A stretch of 64,000 nt of DNA from Leclercia adecarboxylata. GTDB taxonomy: Bacteria; Pseudomonadota; Gammaproteobacteria; Enterobacterales; Enterobacteriaceae. A model generated the notes under the pieces. That model saw nothing but the letters and a program-made list of their open reading frames with translations. It had not been told where the DNA came from and made no database searches. A program made the translations under genes and the position numbers. Position 1 is the stretch's first letter, and each line of letters opens with the position of its first letter. Location: contig NZ_CP040889.1 of the NCBI RefSeq assembly GCF_006171285.1, positions 2,914,001-2,978,000 on the forward strand, read 5' to 3'. Positions 17,160-26,528 of this stretch are shown here, in pieces.

Positions 17160-19589
17160 GTGTCCTTGTTGCCGGTCGCTGCTGTCCTTCCCGATCTCCT
17201 TCTCGCGTTACAACACGCCCCCCAGGTTCTGCTGAACGCGCCAACCGGTGCGGGGAAGTCGACGTGGCTGCCGCTGCAAATTCTGGCCGGGGGGGCGGTC
17301 AACGGCAAAATCATCTTGCTTGAACCGCGCCGGATCGCGGCCCGTAACGTGGCGCAGCGTCTGGCGGAGCTGCTGGGCGAAAAGCCCGGGGAGACGGTTG
17401 GCTACCGGATGCGGGCCGAAACCTGCGTCGGGGAGAACACCCGGCTGGAGGTGGTCACCGAAGGGATCCTCACCCGCATGCTACAGCACGATCCCGAGCT
17501 GACCGGCGTGGGGCTGGTGATCCTCGATGAATTCCACGAGCGCAGCCTGCAGGCGGATCTTGCCCTGGCGCTGCTGCTGGACGTTCAGCAGGGGCTGCGC
17601 GACGATCTTAAGCTGCTGATCATGTCCGCGACGCTGGATAACGAGCGGCTCCAGCGCCTGCTGCCGGACGCGCCGACCCTTATCTCTGAGGGCCGCACCT
17701 TCCCGGTGGAGCGCCGCTATCAGTCGCTGTCGTCCCAGCTGCGCTTTGACGAGGCGGTGGCAGTGGCGACCGCCGAGCTGCTGCGTCAGGAGCCGGGCTC
17801 GCTGCTGCTGTTTTTACCGGGCGTGATTGAGATCCAGCGCGTGCAGGAGCAGCTGGCGCGTCGCGTGGGCGATGACGTGGTGCTCTGCCCACTGTATGGC
17901 GCGCTGTCGCTTGCCGAGCAGCGTAAAGCGATCCTGCCCGCCCCGGCAGGGCAGCGCAAAGTGGTGCTGGCGACCAATATCGCCGAAACCAGCCTGACCA
18001 TCGAAGGCATCCGGCTGGTGGTGGACTCCGCCCAGGAGCGGGTGGCGAATTTCGACCCTCGCACCGGCCTGACCCGCCTGCTGACCCAGCGCGTCAGCCA
18101 GGCGTCGATGACCCAGCGCGCCGGGCGTGCCGGGCGACTGGAGCCGGGCATCTGCCTGCATCTCACGCCGTTTGAGCAGGCTGAGCGCGCTGCGGCGCAG
18201 GGTACAGCTGAAATCATGCAAAGCGATCTCAGCGGCCTGCTGATGGAGCTGCTGCAGTGGGGCTGCCGGGATCCGTCGCAGTTAAACTGGCTGGATCTGC
18301 CGCCAGCGACTAACCTTGCGGCGGCCCGTCGTTTGTTAACCCAGCTTGGGGCGCTGGCCGGGGAGCAGCTTACCGCCTTTGGTCAGAAGATGGCGAAGCT
18401 CGGCAACGATCCGCGGCTGGCGGCGATGCTGGCCAGCGCGTCGGATGAGGATGATATTGCGACGGCGGCAAAACTGGCCGCTATCCTTGAACAGCCGCCG
18501 CGCGGGGCCAGCAGCGATCTGGCTCAGGCCTTCTCCCGCAATCAGCCGGAGTGGCAGCAGCGCGCCCGGCAGCTGGGTTCGCGACTGAACAGCCGGGGCG
18601 GGGCGCCGGACAGCGACCGGGTGCCCGCGCTGCTGGCGAAGGCGTTTCCCGACCGCATCGCCCGCCGTCGCGGGCTGGATGGCCGCTACCAGCTGGCAAA
18701 CGGCATGGGGGCGATGCTGCAGAGCGACGACGCCATGACCCGTCACGAGTGGCTGATTGCCCCGCTGTTGTTGCAGGGCAGCCAGTCGCCGGACGCGCGC
18801 ATTTTGTTGGGCCTGGCCGTGGACATCGATGCCCTGATCGGTGCTTGCCCCGATCTGGTGGAGCAGTCCGACACCGTGGAGTGGGATGAGGCGCAGGGCA
18901 CCCTGAAGGCGCTGCGGCGCACGCAGATTGGCCGCCTGACGGTGAACGTCAGACCGCTGGCGAAGCCCTCGGAAGAGGAGCTGCATCAGGCGATGCTCAA
19001 CGGCATCCGCGACAGAGGGCTCAGCGTGCTGAACTGGACCCCGGAGGCGGAGCAGTTCCGGATCCGTTTACACTGTGCGGCTAAGTGGCTGCCGGAGTAC
19101 GACTGGCCCGCGGTGGACGATGCCTCGCTGCTGGCAGATCTGGAAAACTGGTTACTGCCGCAAATGAGTGGCGTACACTCCCTGCGCGCGCTGAAAGCGC
19201 TGGATGTGAAGGCGGCGTTACAGAACTTAACCGACTGGTCGTTACGTCAACGTCTGGATACCGAGCTTCCGGGGCATTACACTGTGCCGACCGGCAGCCG
19301 GATAGCCATTCGTTATCATGAAGATAATCCTCCGGCGCTGGCGGTACGGATGCAGGAGATGTTTGGCGAGGCGACCACGCCTGCCATTGCGCAGGGGCGG
19401 GTGCCGCTGGTGCTGGAGCTACTGTCACCGGCCCAGCGCCCGCTGCAGATCACCCGCGATTTGGGTGCTTTCTGGGCCGGGAGCTATCGCGAGGTGCAAA
19501 AAGAGATGAAAGGGCGTTATCCCAAACATGTCTGGCCGGACGATCCGGCAAATACCGCGCCCACCCGGCGTACTAAGAAGTATTCGTAG
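17160..19589 (+). CDS. hrpB: ATP-dependent helicase HrpB (DEAH-like)
   Basis: This is a superfamily 2 RNA helicase-like ATPase. Recent work in other bacteria links HrpB to RNA processing or translation, but its E. coli role is poorly defined. Starting at GTG 17160, preceded by GGAG, gives 809 residues, the E. coli length. An upstream in-frame ATG at 17109 overlaps the promoter region and is not conserved. Visible motifs are Walker A APTGAGKST (about 28-36), DEFH (DEAH variant) near 122-125, SAT in LLIMSATLDN, ATNIAETSLTI, and QRAGRAGR. The family-specific C-terminal domain ends in a basic tail. A REP and a second repeat follow. Confidence 0.96.
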   Translation: MSLLPVAAVLPDLLLALQHAPQVLLNAPTGAGKSTWLPLQILAGGAVNGKIILLEPRRIAARNVAQRLAELLGEKPGETVGYRMRAETCVGENTRLEVVTEGILTRMLQHDPELTGVGLVILDEFHERSLQADLALALLLDVQQGLRDDLKLLIMSATLDNERLQRLLPDAPTLISEGRTFPVERRYQSLSSQLRFDEAVAVATAELLRQEPGSLLLFLPGVIEIQRVQEQLARRVGDDVVLCPLYGALSLAEQRKAILPAPAGQRKVVLATNIAETSLTIEGIRLVVDSAQERVANFDPRTGLTRLLTQRVSQASMTQRAGRAGRLEPGICLHLTPFEQAERAAAQGTAEIMQSDLSGLLMELLQWGCRDPSQLNWLDLPPATNLAAARRLLTQLGALAGEQLTAFGQKMAKLGNDPRLAAMLASASDEDDIATAAKLAAILEQPPRGASSDLAQAFSRNQPEWQQRARQLGSRLNSRGGAPDSDRVPALLAKAFPDRIARRRGLDGRYQLANGMGAMLQSDDAMTRHEWLIAPLLLQGSQSPDARILLGLAVDIDALIGACPDLVEQSDTVEWDEAQGTLKALRRTQIGRLTVNVRPLAKPSEEELHQAMLNGIRDRGLSVLNWTPEAEQFRIRLHCAAKWLPEYDWPAVDDASLLADLENWLLPQMSGVHSLRALKALDVKAALQNLTDWSLRQRLDTELPGHYTVPTGSRIAIRYHEDNPPALAVRMQEMFGEATTPAIAQGRVPLVLELLSPAQRPLQITRDLGAFWAGSYREVQKEMKGRYPKHVWPDDPANTAPTRRTKKYS

Positions 19590-19594
19590 TATTT

Positions 19595-19624
19595 GTAGGC
19601 CGGGTAAGCGCAGCGCCACCCGGC
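19595..19624. repeat. Single REP element after hrpB
   Basis: GTAGGCCGGGTAAGCG followed by CAGCGCCACCCGGC forms a REP hairpin just past the hrpB stop. It is a single copy with a shortened centre. Confidence 0.85.
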
Positions 19625-19646
19625 GATGGGGACCATGCGGCCTGAT

Positions 19647-19680
19647 GCCCTCACCCCGGCCCTCTCCCACAGGGAGAGGG
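19647..19680 (+). repeat. Type II palindromic intergenic repeat, copy 1
   Basis: This 34-nt element reads GCCCTCACCCCGGCCCTC and closes with the hairpin CCCTCTCCC-aca-GGGAGAGGG. The identical 34-mer occurs at 31881-31914. A near-identical inverted copy is at 38655-38688, and a hairpin-only relative follows mrcB near 22308. All lie just after genes and form stable stems. Confidence 0.9.
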
Positions 19681-19775
19681 AGAAACACGGTTTATTTTGA
19701 GAGATTTCTTCTTCCTCCATCAGGGGGAAGAACTGAGAATCGGGCCTTTGCGCCTGATAGTTGCGGAGAGAGAGC

Positions 19776-22301
19776 ATGGCGGGGAATGACCGCGAGCCAA
19801 TTGGACGTAAAGGAAGACCTGCACGTCCGGCAAAAGAAAAGGCAGGGCGTCGACGCCTCAGAGATGAGGAGTACGACGATGATGTCGACAATGAGTATGA
19901 CGATGACGCACCTGCGCCACGTAAAGGGAAAGGCAAAAAGGGTAAACCTCGTGGCAAGCGCGGCTGGTTCTGGCTGCTGCTGAAGCTGTTTATTGTTTTC
20001 GTCGTCCTGCTGGCGATCTATGGCGTCTATCTGGATCAGAAGATCCGCAGCCGTATCGACGGGAAAGTCTGGCAGCTGCCTGCGGCGGTCTATGGCCGGA
20101 TGGTTAACCTTGAGCCGGACATGTCCATCAGCAAGAACGAGATGGTCAAGCTGCTGGAGGCGACCCAGTACCGCCAGGTGACGAAGATGACCCGTCCCGG
20201 CGAGTTTACGGTGCAGGCGAAAAGCATTGAGATGATCCGCCGTCCGTTTGACTTCCCGGACAGCAAAGAGGGGCAGGTGCGCGCGCGTCTGACCTTCGAC
20301 GGCGATCGTCTGGAAACCATCGAGAACATGGAGAACAACCGTCAGTTCGGTTTCTTCCGTCTCGATCCGCGGCTGATCACCATGCTCTCCTCGCCAAACG
20401 GCGAGCAGCGCCTGTTTGTCGCGCGTAACGGCTTCCCGGATCTGCTGGTGGATACCCTGCTGGCGACCGAAGACCGTCACTTCTATGAGCACGATGGCGT
20501 CAGCCTGTACTCCATTGGCCGTGCGGTGCTGGCGAACCTGACCGCCGGACGGACGGTGCAGGGGGCAAGTACCCTGACCCAGCAGCTGGTGAAGAACCTG
20601 TTCCTCTCCAGCGAGCGCTCCTACTGGCGTAAGGCCAACGAAGCGTACATGGCCGTGCTGATGGATGCCCGCTACAGCAAAGACCGCATCCTTGAGCTGT
20701 ATATGAACGAGGTCTACCTCGGTCAGAGCGGCGACAATGAGATCCGCGGCTTCCCGCTGGCGAGCCTCTACTACTTTGGTCGTCCGGTGGAAGAGCTGAG
20801 CCTCGATCAGCAGGCGCTGCTGGTGGGCATGGTGAAGGGCGCGTCCATCTACAACCCGTGGCGTAACCCGAAACTGGCGCTGGAGCGGCGTAATCTGGTG
20901 CTGCGTCTGCTGCAACAGCAGCAGGTGATTGACCAGGAGCTGTACGACATGCTCAGCGCGCGTCCGTTAGGCGTGCAGCCGCGCGGCGGCGTGATCTCCC
21001 CGCAGCCTGCCTTTATGCAGATGGTGCGTCAGGAGCTGCAGACCAAACTGGGCGATAAAGTTAAAGATCTCTCCGGCGTGAAGATCTTCACCACCTTTGA
21101 CTCCGTGGCGCAGGATGCCGCAGAGAAGGCGGCGGTGGAAGGCATTCCGGCGCTGAAAAAACAGCGCAAGCTGAGCGATCTGGAGACCGCGATGGTGGTG
21201 GTCGATCGTACCACCGGCGAAGTGCGGGCGATGGTCGGCGGGGCGGAGCCGCAGTTCGCGGGCTACAACCGCGCGATGCAGGCACGCCGTTCGATCGGCT
21301 CCCTGGCAAAACCGGCGACCTATCTCACCGCCCTGAGCCAGCCGAACCAGTATCGTCTGAACACCTGGATCGCCGATGCCCCGATTGCCCTGCGCCAGCC
21401 GAATGGCCAGGTGTGGTCGCCGCAGAACGACGATAAGCAGTACAGCGGACAGGTGATGCTGGTGGATGCCCTGACGCGTTCCATGAACGTGCCGACGGTT
21501 AACCTCGGGATGGCGCTGGGTCTGCCAGCGGTCACCGATACCTGGCTGAAGCTGGGCGTGCCGAAAGATCAGCTGCATCCGGTTCCGGCCATGCTGCTGG
21601 GGGCCCTGAACCTGACGCCAATCGAAGTGGCGCAGGCGTTCCAGACCATCGCCAGCGGCGGCAACCGTGCCCAGCTCTCTGCGCTGCGTTCCGTGATCGC
21701 AGAAGACGGCACCCCTCTGTACCAGAGCTTCCCACAGGCGGAGCGTGCTGTACCGGCGCAGGCGGCCTATATGACGCTCTGGACCATGCAGCAGGTTGTG
21801 CAGCGCGGCACTGGCCGTCAGCTTGGGGCGAAGTATCCTGGCCTGCATCTGGCGGGTAAAACCGGGACCACCAACAACAACGTCGATACCTGGTTTGCGG
21901 GCATCGACGGGCGTGAAGTGGTGATCACCTGGGTAGGGCGCGACAACAACCAGCCGACGAAGCTGTACGGTGCCAGCGGGGCGATGTCGATTTACCAGCG
22001 CTATCTGGCTAACCAGTCGCCGGTTCCGCTGACCCTGACGCCACCGGAAGATATCGTGGATATGGGCGTAGATCAGTCGGGCAACTTCGTGTGTGGCGGC
22101 GGGATGCGTAGCGTGCCGGTCTGGACCACCAATCCGGACTCCCTGTGCCAGGCGCCAGCGCCGCAGCCAACGGGCAACCCGTTTGAGCAGTCTTCTCCTC
22201 AGCAGCAACAGCCGCAACAGCAGCAGCCGCAGCAGCAGAATGAGAAGAAGGACAGCGACGGCGTCGCCGGCTGGATCAAGGATATGTTCGGCGGTAATTA
22301 A
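19776..22301 (+). CDS. mrcB: Penicillin-binding protein 1B (bifunctional peptidoglycan synthase)
   Basis: PBP1b polymerises glycan strands and cross-links peptides in the periplasm, activated by LpoB. The 841-residue protein starts [10 protein letters not shown]. Upstream in-frame Met codons are rejected because GGAGAG precedes this ATG. An acidic/basic cytoplasmic tail (1-63) is followed by one membrane span (about 64-86) and the LpoB-binding UB2H domain (about 105-195). The transglycosylase domain carries the catalytic Glu in [13 protein letters not shown]. In the transpeptidase domain the nucleophile lies in SIGSLAKP and the triad is closed by KTGTT. The C-terminus is Gln/Pro-rich. The internal Met46 that starts the short gamma form in E. 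coli is Ala here. Confidence 0.98.
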   Translation: MAGNDREPIGRKGRPARPAKEKAGRRRLRDEEYDDDVDNEYDDDAPAPRKGKGKKGKPRGKRGWFWLLLKLFIVFVVLLAIYGVYLDQKIRSRIDGKVWQLPAAVYGRMVNLEPDMSISKNEMVKLLEATQYRQVTKMTRPGEFTVQAKSIEMIRRPFDFPDSKEGQVRARLTFDGDRLETIENMENNRQFGFFRLDPRLITMLSSPNGEQRLFVARNGFPDLLVDTLLATEDRHFYEHDGVSLYSIGRAVLANLTAGRTVQGASTLTQQLVKNLFLSSERSYWRKANEAYMAVLMDARYSKDRILELYMNEVYLGQSGDNEIRGFPLASLYYFGRPVEELSLDQQALLVGMVKGASIYNPWRNPKLALERRNLVLRLLQQQQVIDQELYDMLSARPLGVQPRGGVISPQPAFMQMVRQELQTKLGDKVKDLSGVKIFTTFDSVAQDAAEKAAVEGIPALKKQRKLSDLETAMVVVDRTTGEVRAMVGGAEPQFAGYNRAMQARRSIGSLAKPATYLTALSQPNQYRLNTWIADAPIALRQPNGQVWSPQNDDKQYSGQVMLVDALTRSMNVPTVNLGMALGLPAVTDTWLKLGVPKDQLHPVPAMLLGALNLTPIEVAQAFQTIASGGNRAQLSALRSVIAEDGTPLYQSFPQAERAVPAQAAYMTLWTMQQVVQRGTGRQLGAKYPGLHLAGKTGTTNNNVDTWFAGIDGREVVITWVGRDNNQPTKLYGASGAMSIYQRYLANQSPVPLTLTPPEDIVDMGVDQSGNFVCGGGMRSVPVWTTNPDSLCQAPAPQPTGNPFEQSSPQQQQPQQQQPQQQNEKKDSDGVAGWIKDMFGGN

Positions 22302-22307
22302 TACGGT

Positions 22308-22335
22308 TTCCCTCTCCTGCGGGAGAGGGAATTTT
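22308..22335 (+). terminator. Rho-independent terminator of mrcB
   Basis: TTCCCTCTCC (22308-22317) pairs fully with GGAGAGGGAA (22322-22331) across a TGCG loop, followed by TTTT. The stem is the hairpin half of the type II intergenic repeat, so that repeat appears to serve as the terminator here. Confidence 0.85.
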
Positions 22336-22485
22336 CACCTCAATTAAACATCCCACCAACAGTAACATCCCCGTTTATTAACCCTGTATTTTCCATTGTT
22401 TAATTCTTATACCCTCAATTCCTGTAGGGGCGCATATCACTTGCTATGCCGTGAATGTTTCGCATAATATGCTGCGGTCATAATA

Positions 22486-22508
22486 ATAATTCTCGTTTAC
22501 GTTATCAT
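22486..22508 (+). promoter_or_regulatory. Candidate Fur box upstream of fhuA
   Basis: The AT-rich stretch AATAATTCTCGTTTACG (22486-22502), continuing TTATCA, sits 26-48 bp before the fhuA ATG. It resembles the degenerate Fur operator (repeats of NATWAT) and closely matches the E. coli fhuA leader as I recall it. Iron-replete Fur would repress here. Confidence 0.6.
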
Positions 22509-22533
22509 TCACGCTTTCATCAGAGACATACCA

Positions 22534-24789
22534 ATGGCGCATTCTAAAACTGCTCAGCCAATGCAATCTTCGCTGCGTAAAATCGCAGTTGTTGTAGCCA
22601 CAGCGGTTAGCGGCATGTCTGCTTACGCTCAGGCTGCAGAAACCCCTAAAAAAGAAGAAACTATCACCGTTACCGCAGCGCCTGCTCCACAGGAGAGCGC
22701 CTGGGGTCCGGCGGCGACCATCGCAGCACGTCAGTCTGCTACCGGCACTAAGACGGATACCTCCATTGAGAAGGTTCCGCAGTCGGTCTCCGTGGTCACC
22801 GCGGAAGAGATGGCCCTTCACCAGCCACGCTCGGTAAAAGAAGCCCTGAGTTACACCCCTGGGGTGGCCGTCGGCACGCGTGGGGCGTCTAACACTTATG
22901 ACTACCTGATTATTCGTGGCTTTGCGGCCGATGGCCAAAGCCAGAACAACTACCTCGACGGTATGAAGATGCAGGGCAACTTCTACAACGACGCGGTAAT
23001 TGACCCTTATATGATCGAACGCGCGGAAGTGATGCGCGGGCCGACCTCCGTTCTGTACGGCAAAAGCAGCCCGGGCGGCCTGCTTAACATGGTCAGCAAA
23101 CGTCCGCTGACCGAGCCGCTGAAAGAGGTTCAGTTCAAGGTAGGTACTGACAGCCTGTTCCAGACCGGCTTTGACTTCAGCGACGCGCTGGATGACGACG
23201 ACGTTTACTCCTATCGTCTGACCGGACTGGCGCGTTCCAATAATTCGCAGCAGGAAGGTAAGGGCGAGCAGCGTTACACCATTGCGCCGTCCTTCTCCTG
23301 GCGTCCGGATGATAAAACGAATTTCACCTTCCTCTCCTATTTCCAGAACGAGCCGGAGACCGGTTATTACGGCTGGCTGCCGAAAGAGGGTACCGTTGAT
23401 CCGCTGCCAAACGGCGATCGCCTGTCGACCGACTTCAACGAAGGTGCAAAAAACAACACCTACTCCCGTAACCAGAAGATGGTCGGGTATAGCTTCGATC
23501 ACGAGTTTAACGACACCTTCACCGTGCGTCAGAACCTGCGTTTTGCGCAGAATAAAACCTCGCAAAACAGCGTCTACGGCTACGGCATGTGTTCCGATCC
23601 ACTCTATTCGAGTAACCCGGCATCCAGCCCTTGCGCGAGCGTTCCTCAATCGCAGTGGGGACACACGCTGACTCGCCAGTATGTAATTGATAACGAGAAG
23701 CTGGAAAACTTCACTGTTGATACGCAGTTGCAGAGCAAGTTCGCGACGGGCTCTCTCGATCATACTCTGCTGACTGGCGTTGATTTCATGCGCATGCGTA
23801 ATGACATCGACTCGTGGTTTGGCTATGCCGGTTCCGTAGCTCCATCTGATATCTATAACCTTGATCGTAGCGACTTCGATTTCGGTTCACATCCTGGCCC
23901 GTCAGGCGCCTATCAGGTACTGAACAAGCAGAAACAGACCGGTCTCTACGTTCAGGATCAGGCGCAGTGGGATAAAGTGCTGGTTACCCTGGGCGGCCGT
24001 TATGACTGGGCTGAGCAGGACTCCCTCAACCGCGTCACGAGCACCACGGCATCACGTGATGACAACCAGTTTACCTGGCGTGGCGGCGTTAACTACCTGT
24101 TCGATAACGGCGTTACCCCGTACTTCAGCTACAGCGAATCCTTCGAGCCGTCCTCCCAGAGCGACGCACAAGGTAAGCCGTTTGCCCCTTCAAAAGGCAA
24201 GCAGTACGAAGTGGGCGTGAAGTATGTACCGAGCGATCGTCCGATCGTGCTGACCGGTGCGCTGTACCAGCTGACCAAAACCAACAACCTGATGGCCGAT
24301 CCTGCGGGCTCGTTCTTCTCGGTTGAAGGTGGCGAGATCCGCGCCCGCGGCGTGGAAATTGAAGCCAAAGCGGCGCTGTCTGCCAGCGTCAACGTGGTAG
24401 GTTCCTATACTTACACCGACGTGGAGTACACCACCGACACCAACTACAAAGGCAACACGCCGGCGCAGGTGCCTGAGCACATGGCCTCCCTGTGGGGTGA
24501 TTACACCTTCTATGATGGCGCACTCTCTGGCCTGACGCTGGGTACCGGCGGTCGCTTCTCCAGCTCCAGCTATGGCGATCCGGCGAACTCCTTCAAGGTC
24601 GGCAGCTACGCGGTGATGGATGCCCTGGTGCGTTACGACCTGGCGCGCGTTGGCATGGCGGGCTCGAACGTGGCGCTGCACGTGAACAACCTGCTGGATC
24701 GTGAATACGTCGCCAGCTGCTTCAACACCTATGGCTGCTTCTGGGGTGCTGAACGTCAGGTTGTCGCGACTGCGACCTTCCGCTTCTAA
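22534..24789 (+). CDS. fhuA: Ferrichrome outer membrane receptor FhuA (TonB-dependent)
   Basis: FhuA imports ferrichrome-iron and, in E. coli, is the receptor for phages T1, T5 and phi80, colicin M and microcin J25. The 751-residue precursor has a ~34-residue signal peptide ending AYAQA, the TonB box ETITVTAA just after it, a plug domain to about residue 195 and a 22-strand barrel ending in the aromatic RF signal. Surface loop 4 near 350-375 (CSDPLYSSNPASSPCASVPQ) differs in sequence and spacing from E. coli, with 13 residues between the two cysteines rather than 10. It heads fhuACDB, although a strong terminator-like hairpin follows. Confidence 0.98.
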   Translation: MAHSKTAQPMQSSLRKIAVVVATAVSGMSAYAQAAETPKKEETITVTAAPAPQESAWGPAATIAARQSATGTKTDTSIEKVPQSVSVVTAEEMALHQPRSVKEALSYTPGVAVGTRGASNTYDYLIIRGFAADGQSQNNYLDGMKMQGNFYNDAVIDPYMIERAEVMRGPTSVLYGKSSPGGLLNMVSKRPLTEPLKEVQFKVGTDSLFQTGFDFSDALDDDDVYSYRLTGLARSNNSQQEGKGEQRYTIAPSFSWRPDDKTNFTFLSYFQNEPETGYYGWLPKEGTVDPLPNGDRLSTDFNEGAKNNTYSRNQKMVGYSFDHEFNDTFTVRQNLRFAQNKTSQNSVYGYGMCSDPLYSSNPASSPCASVPQSQWGHTLTRQYVIDNEKLENFTVDTQLQSKFATGSLDHTLLTGVDFMRMRNDIDSWFGYAGSVAPSDIYNLDRSDFDFGSHPGPSGAYQVLNKQKQTGLYVQDQAQWDKVLVTLGGRYDWAEQDSLNRVTSTTASRDDNQFTWRGGVNYLFDNGVTPYFSYSESFEPSSQSDAQGKPFAPSKGKQYEVGVKYVPSDRPIVLTGALYQLTKTNNLMADPAGSFFSVEGGEIRARGVEIEAKAALSASVNVVGSYTYTDVEYTTDTNYKGNTPAQVPEHMASLWGDYTFYDGALSGLTLGTGGRFSSSSYGDPANSFKVGSYAVMDALVRYDLARVGMAGSNVALHVNNLLDREYVASCFNTYGCFWGAERQVVATATFRF

Positions 24790-24800
24790 TCTCTAAATTT

Positions 24801-24827
24801 GGGCACGTTTTTCGTGCCCTTTTCTTT
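24801..24827 (+). terminator. Strong hairpin with U-run between fhuA and fhuC
   Basis: GGGCACG (24801-24807) and CGTGCCC (24813-24819) form a perfect 7-bp stem with a TTTTT loop, followed by TTTTCTTT. It has all the parts of an intrinsic terminator, yet it lies inside the fhuACDB operon 17 nt before the fhuC start. Partial termination would give more receptor than transporter. Confidence 0.85.
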
Positions 24828-24843
24828 ACTTAAGTTGGCTGAC

Positions 24844-25641
24844 ATGCAGGAAAACAACCCGCAATCCGATACCACCTTTGCCCTTGATGGCGTCTCCTTT
24901 CGCGTTCCTGGACGTACGCTGCTGCATCCGCTTTCGCTGACCTTTCCCGCAGGCCAGGTGACCGGCCTTATCGGTCATAACGGCTCCGGCAAATCCACCT
25001 TACTGAAAATGCTGGGCCGCCATCAGCCGCCGTCCGAAGGCGATATCCTGCTCGATGGACAGCCGCTGGAGAGCTGGAACAGCAAAGCCTTTGCCCGCAA
25101 GGTGGCCTATCTGCCGCAGCAGCTGCCGCAGGCGGAAGGGATGACCGTCCGCGAACTGGTGGCGATTGGCCGCTATCCGTGGCATGGCGCGCTGGGCCGT
25201 TTTGGCGTGGCCGACCGCGAGAAAGTGGAAGAGGCAATTGCGCTGGTGGGCTTAAAACCGCTGGCCCATCGTCTGGTGGATAGCCTGTCCGGCGGCGAGC
25301 GCCAGCGGGCGTGGATCGCCATGCTGGTGGCGCAGGACAGCCGTTGTTTACTCCTGGATGAGCCCACATCCGCCCTCGATATCGCCCATCAGGTGGACGT
25401 GCTGGCGCTGGTGCATCGCTTAAGCCAGCAGCGCGGCCTGACCGTGATTGCGGTGCTGCATGACATCAACATGGCGGCGCGCTACTGCGATTATCTGGTG
25501 GCGCTGCGGGGCGGAGAGATGATCGCCCGTGGCACGCCGGATGAGCTGATGCAGAGCGAGACGCTGGAAACCATTTACGGAATTCCAATGGGTATTCTGC
25601 CGCATCCGGCCGGAGCGGCACCGGTGAGCTTTGTCTATTGA
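24844..25641 (+). CDS. fhuC: Ferric hydroxamate ABC transporter ATPase FhuC
   Basis: FhuC powers uptake of ferric hydroxamates through FhuB. The 265-residue protein has Walker A GHNGSGKST near 43-51, the Q-loop in YLPQQLPQAEGMT, signature LSGGERQRAW near 145-154, Walker B CLLLDEP near 166-172 and the H-loop in VLHDINMAARY. The ATG at 24844 is the family start. The in-frame upstream extension would run through the terminator hairpin and is rejected. Its TGA overlaps the fhuD ATG by one base. Confidence 0.97.
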   Translation: MQENNPQSDTTFALDGVSFRVPGRTLLHPLSLTFPAGQVTGLIGHNGSGKSTLLKMLGRHQPPSEGDILLDGQPLESWNSKAFARKVAYLPQQLPQAEGMTVRELVAIGRYPWHGALGRFGVADREKVEEAIALVGLKPLAHRLVDSLSGGERQRAWIAMLVAQDSRCLLLDEPTSALDIAHQVDVLALVHRLSQQRGLTVIAVLHDINMAARYCDYLVALRGGEMIARGTPDELMQSETLETIYGIPMGILPHPAGAAPVSFVY

Positions 25642-26528
25642 TGCCTGATTTTATGATTAGCCGTCGCCGCCTGCTGACGGCCATGGCCCTTTCGCCGCTG
25701 CTGTGGAAAATGAACGCCGCGCAGGCTGCCGCCATCGATCCGCAGCGCATTGTGGCCCTCGAGTGGCTCCCGGTTGAGCTGCTGCTGGCGCTGGGCGTTA
25801 CCCCCTATGGCGTGGCCGATATTCCCAACTACACCCTGTGGGTGAACGAGCCGCGGCTGCCGGCGTCGGTTATCGACATCGGCCTGCGTACCGAGCCTAA
25901 CCTCGAACTGCTGACCCAGATGAAACCCTCTTACCTGGTCTGGTCGGCCGGGTATGGTCCGTCAGAAGAGAAGCTGGCGCGGATTGCGCCGGGACGGGGT
26001 TTTGCCTTCAGCGACGGGAAAAAGCCGCTGACCAATGCCCGTAAATCGTTAAGCGAGATGGCCCAGCTGCTGAATCTGGAAAGCGCGGCCCGTTCGCATC
26101 TGGATCACTTCGACAGCGTAATAGACAGCTACAAACCGCGCTTTGCCGGTCGCGGCGACCGTCCACTGCTGATGGTCACTCTGCTCGATGCCCGCCATAT
26201 GCTGGTGTTTGGCAATAACTGCCTGTTCCAGGAAGTGCTGGATCGCTATGGAATTAAAAACGCCTGGGAAGGGGAGATGACCTTCTGGGGCAGTACCGCC
26301 GTTGGCATCGATCGTCTGGCGGCGTTTAAGGATGTGGATGTGCTCTGCTTCGATCACGGCAATGAACGCGAAATGCAGACCCTGATGGCGACGCCGCTGT
26401 GGCAGGCGATGCCGTTTGTTCGCCAGCAGCGCGTCAAGCGCGTACCGGCGGTGTGGTTCTATGGCGCGACGCTGTCGGCCATGCACTTTGCCCGCGTACT
26501 GGATAGCGCACTGGGAGGCCAGGCATGA
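25641..26528 (+). CDS. fhuD: Periplasmic ferric hydroxamate-binding protein FhuD
   Basis: FhuD carries ferrichrome and related hydroxamate siderophores from FhuA to FhuB. The 295-residue precursor starts at ATG 25641 (MPDFMISRRRLLTAM), overlapping the fhuC TGA. SRRRLL followed by a hydrophobic run ending NAAQA is a twin-arginine-like signal, as in E. coli. The two lobes are joined by the long helix typical of class III binding proteins, and the siderophore pocket includes the conserved WSAGYGPS stretch. Its last 4 nt overlap fhuB. Confidence 0.97.
   Translation: MPDFMISRRRLLTAMALSPLLWKMNAAQAAAIDPQRIVALEWLPVELLLALGVTPYGVADIPNYTLWVNEPRLPASVIDIGLRTEPNLELLTQMKPSYLVWSAGYGPSEEKLARIAPGRGFAFSDGKKPLTNARKSLSEMAQLLNLESAARSHLDHFDSVIDSYKPRFAGRGDRPLLMVTLLDARHMLVFGNNCLFQEVLDRYGIKNAWEGEMTFWGSTAVGIDRLAAFKDVDVLCFDHGNEREMQTLMATPLWQAMPFVRQQRVKRVPAVWFYGATLSAMHFARVLDSALGGQA

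Noticed and set aside
20967..22217. 416-codon open frame antisense to mrcB, and a similar one at 19692-20915
   Set aside because: The Arg/His-rich composition is typical of reverse shadows in GC-rich genes, and the sense frame contains all PBP1b motifs.
22196..22245. Frameshift or repeat artefact in the mrcB 3' end
   Set aside because: The CAG/CAA run encodes the Gln/Pro-rich tail known from PBP1b, and the frame continues to the conserved [12 protein letters not shown] end.
22444..23763. 439-codon open frame antisense to fhuA, extending over its promoter
   Set aside because: No start signal is present and it runs through the candidate Fur operator and the fhuA signal peptide region.
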